From positions 1 to 5,656 of the forward strand of contig JAFVEU010000179.1 of the NCBI GenBank assembly GCA_017475845.1: a stretch of DNA of 5,656 bases. The letters are read 5' to 3'. Below the pieces are notes generated by a model. The model did no database searches. It was not told where the DNA came from and saw only the letters and a program-made list of their open reading frames with translations. How positions within the stretch are numbered: position 1 is the first letter of the stretch; every line of letters begins with the position of its first letter. This document shows positions 1-5,602 of the stretch, piece after piece. Source of the DNA: Lachnospiraceae bacterium. GTDB taxonomy: Bacteria; Bacillota; Clostridia; Lachnospirales; Lachnospiraceae. The position numbers and the translations under genes are program-made.

Positions 1-818
1 AAAACACACGACTCGATATTTTATTGCTTGAGAGGGGTATAGCCGAATCCCGGGAAAAAGCAAAGAGTTATATAATGGCAGGCGATATTTTTGTAAACGG
101 CCAGAGGGAGGATAAAGCCGGATCCCTTTATCCACAAAATGTGGATATTTCCTACAGAGGAAGCAGATTAAAGTACGTAAGCCGCGGCGGGCTCAAGCTT
201 GAGAAGGCATTGGAAGTTTTCCACATTGACCTTAAGGGACTCTTCTGTATGGATATCGGGGCATCCACCGGCGGGTTTACGGACTGCATGCTGCAGAACG
301 GAGCGGAAAAGGTCTGTTCCATAGACGTGGGATACGGTCAGCTGGCCTGGGAATTAAGGCAGGATCCAAGAGTCATCTGCATGGAAAAGACCAATTTCCG
401 TTACATGAAGCCTGAAGACATAACAGGCGTTCCTGATTTTGCTTCCTGTGATGTTTCTTTTATCTCCCTTTCAAAGATCCTTCCGGCTGCCTGTGCTATA
501 CTCAAGGAAGACGGGGAAATGGTCTGCCTGATAAAACCCCAGTTTGAAGCCGGCAGGGAAAAAGTCGGAAAGAAAGGCGTGGTAAGGGATCCCGCCGTTC
601 ACGAGGAAGTAATAACAAATGTTTTTCAATATGCTGAGGACTGTGGTTTCCATATATGCGGACTGTCCTATTCTCCCATAAGAGGTCCCGAGGGAAATAT
701 CGAGTATCTCCTTTTCCTGAAAAAGGAAGCGGGAGAAGAGGAATGGCTTAAGGGGAAGGACATCATAGCCGCTGCGGTAAAGGACGCAAATGAAGAATTT
801 CTTTATAATAACAAATAA
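1..818 (+). CDS. tlyA: TlyA-family rRNA 2'-O-methyltransferase, 5' end cut by the window edge
   Basis: Predicted S-adenosylmethionine-dependent ribose methyltransferase acting on ribosomal RNA; characterised TlyA proteins modify 16S and 23S rRNA cytidines. The visible frame encodes 271 residues. An S4 RNA-binding domain spans about residues 1-65, followed by the family-typical YVSRGGLKLEKAL at 58-70. An FtsJ/RrmJ-like Rossmann methyltransferase domain follows, with the SAM-binding motif DIGASTGGFTD at 84-94, VSFISL at 151-156 and IKPQFE at 177-182. A TTG at 24-26 could be taken as the start, but the frame is open to the left edge. The codons before it read NTRLDILL, which matches the usual TlyA N-terminus, so the true start is probably only a few codons outside the window. 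The 3' end overlaps nadK by 29 bases. The exact rRNA target is inferred from the family. Older annotations call such proteins hemolysins, which is unlikely to be their main role. Confidence 0.93.
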   Translation, partial: NTRLDILLLERGIAESREKAKSYIMAGDIFVNGQREDKAGSLYPQNVDISYRGSRLKYVSRGGLKLEKALEVFHIDLKGLFCMDIGASTGGFTDCMLQNGAEKVCSIDVGYGQLAWELRQDPRVICMEKTNFRYMKPEDITGVPDFASCDVSFISLSKILPAACAILKEDGEMVCLIKPQFEAGREKVGKKGVVRDPAVHEEVITNVFQYAEDCGFHICGLSYSPIRGPEGNIEYLLFLKKEAGEEEWLKGKDIIAAAVKDANEEFLYNNK

Positions 819-1623
819 GAACAGGGACAGGGATCTGTCCGTAACAATGCGGACAAGGGCTTTTCTTGAAGGTAACGGCTGTAATGTATATATGGCTGAG
901 GCCGGTCCTTCGGAGGACGGCCACTATACCCGCAAGGAGGAGGTTCCCGGAGACACCGAATGTGTCATCACCATAGGCGGTGACGGTACTCTTATTGCCG
1001 CTGCCGGTGATACTGCAGATCTTGAACTGCCGATCCTTGGCATAAATCACGGAACCCTGGGTTATCTTACGGATGTGGAAGTGGATGATATAGAAGGTTC
1101 CCTTCAAAAGGTGCTTGACGGCGACTATTCCGTGGAGGAGAGGATGATGCTCTGCGGCAAGGTCATGGATCCGGAGGGCAATATCAAAAAGGAATCCAGA
1201 GCCTTAAACGACATAGTGATCCACAGCATGAATCTGAAGGTCTCGGATTACAGTCTTTCCGTCAATTCAAAGTATCTGGGGAGCTTCAAGGCGGACGGCA
1301 TGATAGTATGTACTCCCACCGGTTCCACCGCCTATTCCATGTCGGCGGGAGGCCCCATAATAGAGCCCTTTGCCAGGATGATGGTCATCACACCCATCTG
1401 TCCCCATACATTAAATACCAGAAGTATTGTTATTTCAGCGGAAGACAGGGTGGAAATGTCGGTTTCGGACGATAACTCCACGGTGGTATTTGACGGTCAT
1501 TCCCCCTTTGACTTAAAGAGCGGGGATATAGTGAACGTCAGGCCGTCGGGCTGTGTTACCAGGATAATAAAGACTGCGCATGACAGCTTCCTGAAGGTAT
1601 TGCAGGTGAAATTCAGTTCATAA
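790..1623 (+). CDS. nadK: NAD kinase (ATP/polyphosphate-dependent NAD+ 2'-phosphotransferase)
   Basis: Cytoplasmic enzyme that phosphorylates NAD+ to NADP+, the cell's source of NADP(H). The 277-residue length is normal for the family. The diagnostic GGDGT motif is at residues 63-67, with D65 the expected catalytic aspartate. It is followed by NHGTLGYLTD at 86-95, the short NE/D motif as ALND at 138-141, and the conserved TPTGSTAYSMSAGGP at 175-189 that forms part of the NAD site. The start at 790 lies inside the end of tlyA and is supported by the N-terminus MKNFFIITNK, a usual NadK beginning, and by a purine-rich AAAGGA a few bases upstream. The overlap suggests translational coupling with tlyA. 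Its stop codon abuts the argR ribosome binding site. No key motif is missing. Confidence 0.96.
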   Translation: MKNFFIITNKNRDRDLSVTMRTRAFLEGNGCNVYMAEAGPSEDGHYTRKEEVPGDTECVITIGGDGTLIAAAGDTADLELPILGINHGTLGYLTDVEVDDIEGSLQKVLDGDYSVEERMMLCGKVMDPEGNIKKESRALNDIVIHSMNLKVSDYSLSVNSKYLGSFKADGMIVCTPTGSTAYSMSAGGPIIEPFARMMVITPICPHTLNTRSIVISAEDRVEMSVSDDNSTVVFDGHSPFDLKSGDIVNVRPSGCVTRIIKTAHDSFLKVLQVKFSS

Positions 1624-1627
1624 GGAG
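1622..1627 (+). promoter_or_regulatory. Ribosome binding site of argR
   Basis: AAGGAG overlaps the last two bases of the nadK stop codon and lies 6 bases before the TTG at 1634. It decides the use of that non-ATG start and ties argR translation to the nadK transcript. Confidence 0.8.
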
Positions 1628-1633
1628 CGGGTT

Positions 1634-2080
1634 TTGAAAAAGGAAAGACAGGAAAAGCTCATTTCCCTCATAACCGAAAACAATATAGAGACCCAGGAGG
1701 AGCTCTGTGATGCCTTGAGAGCGGCAGGATTTGATGTCACCCAGGCTACGGTCTCAAGAGACATAAAAGAGCTGTCCGTCACCAAGGTTCCGGACGGGGA
1801 AGGAAGACAGAGATACGCTCCGGGGCGGACCCCCAACGGAAGTGATGACAAATATGTCACCATTTTAAGGGAGGCGGTGAACTCTTTGGACAATGCGGGG
1901 AACCTTCTCGTGATAAAGACTGCTTCCGGAATGGCCATGGCTGTGGCGGCAGCGGTGGACAGCATGAATTTCCCGGAGATAGTGGGTTCCATAGCCGGGG
2001 ATGACACCATCATGTGCGCGGTAAAGACTGATGAGGAGACGGAGGCCATAAAAAGGCGGCTCCTCCGTATCATAGGATAA
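1634..2080 (+). CDS. argR: Arginine repressor ArgR/AhrC
   Basis: Arginine-sensing transcription factor; in the family a hexamer binds ARG-box operators when loaded with L-arginine, repressing arginine biosynthesis and in some species activating catabolism. The 148-residue length is standard. The N-terminal winged helix-turn-helix covers about residues 1-60 with the hallmark recognition segment ATVSRDIKEL at 38-47. The C-terminal oligomerisation and arginine-binding domain covers about 75-148 and carries the conserved VGSIAGDDTIM at 117-127, where D123 and D124 are the expected arginine contacts. Translation starts at TTG, 6 bases after a good Shine-Dalgarno sequence; the resulting N-terminus MKKERQEKLI matches the family. 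It sits between nadK and recN as in many Firmicutes. I saw no clear ARG box immediately upstream, so autoregulation is not shown here. Confidence 0.96.
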   Translation: MKKERQEKLISLITENNIETQEELCDALRAAGFDVTQATVSRDIKELSVTKVPDGEGRQRYAPGRTPNGSDDKYVTILREAVNSLDNAGNLLVIKTASGMAMAVAAAVDSMNFPEIVGSIAGDDTIMCAVKTDEETEAIKRRLLRIIG

Positions 2081-2098
2081 AGAAAGGTTATATAACTA

Positions 2099-3793
2099 TT
2101 GTTATTAAGTCTCAGTGTTAAAAATCTGGCTCTGATAGAGAATGCGGAGGTTAATTTCGGCGAGGGACTCAATGTCTTTACCGGTGAGACCGGTGCGGGC
2201 AAATCCCTGGTGATCGGTTCCGTAAACCTGGCTCTGGGAGGCAGGGCAAGAGGGAATATCCTAAGGGATGACGATTCTCCCGTGGAGATAGAACTGGTCT
2301 TCTCCCTTGAGGATCCGGATAAGCTTTCTCTTTTAAGGGAACTGGATGTTCCCGTGGAGGAGGACGGGCTTATCATCATAAGGAGAAGGATCTCCCCCGG
2401 CAGGAATGTGGCAAAGGTCAACGGAAGGACCGTGACAGGTGCCGAATTAAGGGAGATCGGCGCTGTCCTTATAGATATCCATGCCCAGTCGGAGCACCAG
2501 TCCCTTCTTTATGAAAAGAACCATATCCTGTTTCTCGATAAATACGCAGGGGCCGGAGCAGAGGAAGCCCTGAAGGAATACGGGGATAAATATGCTGCCT
2601 GGAAGAGTCTGGAAGCTGAACTGAACGACATGGAGACCGATGCTTCGGCGCGGGATAAGGAAGCGGAGCTCCTACGATACGAGATAAATGAGATAGAGGA
2701 GGCGAAGCTCAAAAAGGACGAGGATACGGAACTGGAGGACAGGTTTCGGCTCATGAACAATTCCCAGAAGATCGCTCAGGGGACGGACGAGGCCTATAAT
2801 CTCCTTTTCGGGGAGAATGAAGGGGCAGCGGCCTCCGTGATACGGGCAATGCGCTCCATGGGCGGTTCCGCGGAATATGACGGGGAAGCAGGGAAGATCT
2901 ACGAAGAGATAGCAAATATCGATTCCCTCCTAAGTGACCTCCGAAGGGATCTTGGGGGTTATATCTCATCCCTTGAATATTCTCCCGAGGAATTTACCCG
3001 GGTGACGGACAGGCTTGATCTTATCAATACCCTAAAGATGAAATACGGCCGTTCTGTTGATGAGATAGTGGAAGCTCTGAAGAGTAAGCAGGAAAGGATT
3101 TCAGTCCTGGAGAACTTTGATGAGCACTTAAAAGACTTGAAGGAAAGGTACGACAGCGCATACCGGGAGATGGAGAAAGCCGCTGAAAAGCTTACTTCCA
3201 TAAGGAAGGAAGCGGCCCTCTGCCTTGGTAAGGATATGGTGACGTCTCTTGCCGACCTTAATTTCCTTGAGTCGGAATTTAAGGTGGCGGTGGAAAGAGC
3301 GGACAGCTTTTCCGCAAGCGGCCGGGACCGGGTATTTTTCATGATATCCACCAATCCCGGGGAGGAGATGAAACCCTTAAAAGAAGTGGCCAGCGGCGGA
3401 GAATTGTCCAGGATCATGCTGGCTCTCAAGACAGTACTTGCGGATATGGACGATATTGGTACAATGATATTTGATGAGATAGATACGGGCATAAGCGGGC
3501 GCACGGCCCAGAAGGTGTCCGAGAGTCTTATAAAGCTTTCGGGAAGCCATCAGGTGATACTCATAACCCATCTCCCGCAGATCGCCGCAATGGCGGACAG
3601 CCACTTCCTTATAGAAAAGCAGGTGGAGGGAGGCAGGACGAAGACCGAGATACTTGACCTTGACAGGGAAGAAATGGTGAAGGAGCTGGGACGGATGCTC
3701 TCCGGCGCTAGTCTTACGGACAGGGTAATGGAGAATGCCAGGGAAATGAAGGATCTGGCGGATAACAAAAAACAGGGGAGAAGCGGAGCTTAA
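2099..3793 (+). CDS. recN: DNA repair protein RecN (SMC-like ATPase)
   Basis: Cytoplasmic ABC/SMC-type ATPase that acts early in double-strand break repair and promotes RecA-dependent recombination. The 564-residue length is typical. The N-terminal head holds Walker A GETGAGKS at 29-36 and a Q-loop region around IDIHAQSEHQ at 125-134. A charged, helical coiled-coil region runs roughly 150-385. The C-terminal head has the ABC signature ASGGELSR at 431-438, Walker B TMIFDE at 455-460 followed by the D-loop region IDTGISG, and the H-loop THLPQIAA at 490-497. The start is TTG at 2099: an in-frame stop (TAA, 2093-2095) lies just upstream and no other start codon precedes the conserved head sequence LLSLSVKNLALIE. 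The likely ribosome binding site AAAGG (2083-2087) is 11 bases away, a rather long gap. Follows argR after 18 bases and is probably cotranscribed. Confidence 0.96.
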   Translation: MLLSLSVKNLALIENAEVNFGEGLNVFTGETGAGKSLVIGSVNLALGGRARGNILRDDDSPVEIELVFSLEDPDKLSLLRELDVPVEEDGLIIIRRRISPGRNVAKVNGRTVTGAELREIGAVLIDIHAQSEHQSLLYEKNHILFLDKYAGAGAEEALKEYGDKYAAWKSLEAELNDMETDASARDKEAELLRYEINEIEEAKLKKDEDTELEDRFRLMNNSQKIAQGTDEAYNLLFGENEGAAASVIRAMRSMGGSAEYDGEAGKIYEEIANIDSLLSDLRRDLGGYISSLEYSPEEFTRVTDRLDLINTLKMKYGRSVDEIVEALKSKQERISVLENFDEHLKDLKERYDSAYREMEKAAEKLTSIRKEAALCLGKDMVTSLADLNFLESEFKVAVERADSFSASGRDRVFFMISTNPGEEMKPLKEVASGGELSRIMLALKTVLADMDDIGTMIFDEIDTGISGRTAQKVSESLIKLSGSHQVILITHLPQIAAMADSHFLIEKQVEGGRTKTEILDLDREEMVKELGRMLSGASLTDRVMENAREMKDLADNKKQGRSGA

Positions 3794-3812
3794 TGACCCG
3801 GCTATCAATAAA

Positions 3813-3820
3813 AAAGGAGG
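3813..3820 (+). promoter_or_regulatory. Strong ribosome binding site of glgA
   Basis: AAAGGAGG is near-complementary to the 16S rRNA 3' end and lies 10 bases before the ATG at 3831. It is stronger than the sites of the preceding genes in the cluster. A second weaker AAGGA at 3824-3828 is too close to the start to be favoured. Confidence 0.75.
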
Positions 3821-3830
3821 CAGAAGGATT

Positions 3831-5279
3831 ATGAAAAATGTATTATTTGCAGCATCGGAAGCGGTTCCGTTCATTAAAACAGGGGGGCTTGCAGATGTGG
3901 TGGGGTCTCTGCCTGCCTGTTTTGAAAAAGAATACTTCGATGTCAGGGTGATGATTCCCAAATATAACTGCATGGCCCAGAATTATAAGGACATGCTCCA
4001 GTATATAACGAATTTCTACATGGATTTTAACGGTCAGAATACCTATGTGGGTATATTTAAGGCCGAGTGGGACGGGGTCACCTATTATTTTATTGATAAC
4101 GAGTATTATTTTTCCGGGAACAGCCCCTATACAAGCGATCCCAAGTGGGATCTGGAGAGGTTCATCTTTTTCTCCAGAGCAGTGCTTTCGGCCCTTCCCC
4201 TTATAGATTTCCACCCGGATATCGTCCACTGCCACGACTGGCAGACCGGACTTATCCCCGTTTATCTCCACGATTCCTTCAGGGCCGGGGATTTCTTTAA
4301 GACCATGAAGTCTGTGATCACCATTCACAACCTTAAATTCCAGGGAACCTGGGATGTGAAGACCGTAAAGCAGTTTTCCGGCCTTTCCTCCTATTATTTT
4401 GCCCCGGATAAGCTTGAGGCCTATAAGGATGCCAACGTCCTTAAGGGAGGGCTGGTATACGCCGATGCCATAACCACCGTGAGCCGCACCTATGCGGAGG
4501 AGATAAAGACCCCCTTCTACGGGGAAAAGCTGGACGGACTCTTAAGGGCCCGCGACCACGACCTCCGTGGTATAGTGAACGGCATTGACTATGTGAGCTA
4601 CAATCCCGAAACAGACAAGATGCTGGACAAGACCTATAACCAGAAGAATTTCCGGAAGGAGAAGATAAAGAATAAGAGAGCCCTTCAGAACCAGCTGGGA
4701 CTGGAGAGAAGGGATGACGCCTTTATGATAGGCATTGTTTCCAGGCTTACGGACCAGAAGGGCTTTGACCTTATCGCCTGTGTTATGGACGAGATCGCTT
4801 CGGATGACATCCAGCTTGTGATACTGGGTACGGGAGAAGAGAAGTACGAGAACATGTTCCGGCACTATGACTGGAAATACAATAATAAGATAAGGGCGAA
4901 TATCTACTATTCCGAGGAATTGTCCCATAAGATCTACGGCTCCTGTGACGCATTTTTAATGCCCTCCCTCTTTGAGCCCTGCGGATTATCACAGCTCATG
5001 GCATTAAGGTACGGCACGGTGCCCATCGTACGTGAGACCGGAGGTCTTAAGGATACGGTTGAGCCCTACAACGAATACGAAGGAACGGGCACAGGCTTCT
5101 CCTTCTCCAACTACAATGCCCACGAGATGCTGGGGGCCATCCACTATGCCCACAACGTGTACGTAAATCACCGCAGGGAGTGGAATAAGATCATCGACAG
5201 AGCCATGAAGGCGGATTTCTCCTGGAAGGTATCCGCAAACCAGTACCAGGAAATGTACGACTGGCTGCTGGGATACTAA
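3831..5279 (+). CDS. glgA: Glycogen synthase, ADP-glucose type (glycosyltransferase family 5)
   Basis: Transfers glucose from ADP-glucose to the non-reducing end of a growing alpha-1,4-glucan, the elongation step of bacterial glycogen synthesis. The 482-residue length matches the family (about 475-490). The N-terminal GT-B domain begins with the nucleotide-sugar binding motif KTGGL at 16-20, followed by HDWQT at 135-139 and ITIHNLKFQG at 163-172. NGID at 250-253 leads to the C-terminal domain with SRLTDQKG at 304-311 (R305 and K310 are the expected donor-phosphate contacts) and SLFEPCGL at 379-386, where E382 is the expected catalytic-site glutamate. RETGGLKDTV at 401-410 and TGTGFSF at 419-425 complete the signature. 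The ATG has an excellent Shine-Dalgarno. It lies 37 bases after recN; no other glycogen gene (glgC, glgB, glgP) is in view, so it is separated from its pathway partners here. No convincing terminator follows directly. Confidence 0.95.
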   Translation: MKNVLFAASEAVPFIKTGGLADVVGSLPACFEKEYFDVRVMIPKYNCMAQNYKDMLQYITNFYMDFNGQNTYVGIFKAEWDGVTYYFIDNEYYFSGNSPYTSDPKWDLERFIFFSRAVLSALPLIDFHPDIVHCHDWQTGLIPVYLHDSFRAGDFFKTMKSVITIHNLKFQGTWDVKTVKQFSGLSSYYFAPDKLEAYKDANVLKGGLVYADAITTVSRTYAEEIKTPFYGEKLDGLLRARDHDLRGIVNGIDYVSYNPETDKMLDKTYNQKNFRKEKIKNKRALQNQLGLERRDDAFMIGIVSRLTDQKGFDLIACVMDEIASDDIQLVILGTGEEKYENMFRHYDWKYNNKIRANIYYSEELSHKIYGSCDAFLMPSLFEPCGLSQLMALRYGTVPIVRETGGLKDTVEPYNEYEGTGTGFSFSNYNAHEMLGAIHYAHNVYVNHRREWNKIIDRAMKADFSWKVSANQYQEMYDWLLGY

Positions 5280-5368
5280 GATTTTCAGGTAAGAGTACAT
5301 CAGGGAAATGCTGATAAACAGCGGATTTCTTAAGATGTGGTTCGGTCTGATAAGTGGTAATTTTTGAT

Positions 5369-5412
5369 CTACAAGACCACTACAAGACCACTACAAGACC
5401 ACTACAAGACCA
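5369..5412 (+). repeat. Four perfect tandem copies of an 11-bp unit, CTACAAGACCA
   Basis: The units lie at 5369-5379, 5380-5390, 5391-5401 and 5402-5412, all identical and without spacers. The 11-bp period is close to one turn of the DNA helix, so each copy would present to a protein on the same face. This spacing is typical of iteron-like or arm-type binding sites. The array is outside any gene and upstream of an integrase-like reading frame, which makes binding by the integrase or a directionality factor plausible; this is inference. Confidence 0.95.
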
Positions 5413-5492
5413 CCTGCCTGTTAAGATTAAAGGACTTTTCTATAAGAGTAAAGTCTGAAAAGTAGCAGAAGTTATTAAGGTGGTCATTGTAG
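5402..5492. repeat. Imperfect 13-bp inverted repeat anchored on the last tandem unit
   Basis: CTACAAGACCACC at 5402-5414 is matched by GGTGGTCATTGTAG at 5479-5492, its reverse complement with a single extra A. The arms are 64 bases apart. A smaller inverted pair, GACTTT (5433-5438) with AAAGTC (5450-5455), nests inside the loop. A further partial inverted copy, TGGTCT, follows at 5494-5499. The arrangement means the tandem-repeat motif occurs in both orientations around this interval. Confidence 0.8.
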
Positions 5493-5507
5493 TTGGTCTG
5501 AGCCGGA

Positions 5508-5522
5508 TATCTTTTAAAGATA
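5508..5522. repeat. Perfect 15-bp palindrome
   Basis: TATCTTT at 5508-5514 and AAAGATA at 5516-5522 are exact reverse complements around a single T at 5515. Its place about 80 bases upstream of the integrase-like start fits an operator for a dimeric regulator, but it is A+T-rich and short, and no regulator is visible in the window. Confidence 0.5.
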
Positions 5523-5550
5523 CTTAATATTCTGAATTTATTTTAAATAT

Positions 5551-5602
5551 AAAAAATCATCACCGTAACAATTTTTACCAAATTGGAAGGTGGTGATTTT
5601 TT
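5551..5602. terminator. Terminator-like hairpin overlapping the integrase ribosome binding site
   Basis: AAAAAATCATCACC (5551-5564) pairs over all 14 positions with GGTGGTGATTTTTT (5589-5602), with one G-U pair (5560 with 5593). A second stem, CAATTT (5569-5574) with AAATTG (5580-5585), continues above a small internal loop and closes a 5-base loop. The stem has A residues at its 5' foot and a T run at its 3' foot, the layout of an intrinsic terminator that can work in both directions. It could end the transcript arriving from glgA. The 3' arm also contains the likely Shine-Dalgarno sequence of the next gene. Confidence 0.65.
5587..5595 (+). promoter_or_regulatory. Likely ribosome binding site of the integrase-like gene, inside a hairpin arm
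   Basis: AAGGTGGTG differs at one position from the ideal AAGGAGGTG and ends 7 bases before the ATG at 5603. Most of it (from 5589) is paired in the 5551-5602 hairpin, so it would be hidden in a transcript that begins upstream of that hairpin. Confidence 0.6.

Larger units (their letters stand above)
5280..5602. other. Gene-free, repeat-rich stretch between glgA and an integrase-like gene
   Basis: About 320 bases without a credible coding region on either strand. The first 60 bases after glgA are unremarkable: a weak ATCAG/CTGAT hairpin near 5299-5315 lacks a T-tract and is not a convincing terminator. Repeats begin near 5343. The part right of about 5420 is visibly richer in A and T than the genes to the left. 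The stretch holds a four-copy tandem repeat, an inverted copy of its unit, a 15-bp palindrome and a terminator-like hairpin, each listed separately. I interpret it as the end of an integrated mobile element, but no boundary can be placed without the opposite end. Confidence 0.6.

Noticed and set aside
24..26. TTG at 24 as the true tlyA start
   Set aside because: The frame stays open to the left edge and the upstream codons encode the family's normal N-terminal residues, so translation most likely begins just outside the window.
1618..2421. A long minus-strand reading frame opposite argR and recN
   Set aside because: It is antisense to two well-supported genes, is low-complexity and serine-rich as expected of a shadow frame, and has no recognisable domain.
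3660..3688. A TTGACA sequence within recN as a glgA promoter -35 element
   Set aside because: No -10-like sequence lies at the expected spacing (around 3682-3690), so the match is probably coincidental coding sequence.
3377..3973. A minus-strand reading frame spanning the end of recN and the start of glgA
   Set aside because: It lies opposite conserved ATPase and glycogen synthase motifs, shows no domain of its own, and is best explained as the shadow of the plus-strand genes.
5004..5300. A minus-strand reading frame starting just beyond the glgA stop
   Set aside because: It overlaps almost wholly with the conserved C-terminal domain of glgA and shows no family features; it is a shadow frame.
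5308..5367. A 19-codon reading frame (ATG at 5308, TGA at 5365-5367) after glgA
   Set aside because: The only purine run is 2 bases before the ATG, too close for a ribosome binding site, and the peptide shows no recognisable character.
5369..5412. A CRISPR array
   Set aside because: The units are only 11 bp and contiguous, with no unique spacers between them, and no cas gene is in view.
5493..5550. A sigma-70-type promoter for the integrase in the A+T-rich stretch
   Set aside because: Several TATAAT-like strings exist (for example TAATAT at 5525-5530), but none has a convincing -35 partner at 16-18 bases, so no specific promoter is called.
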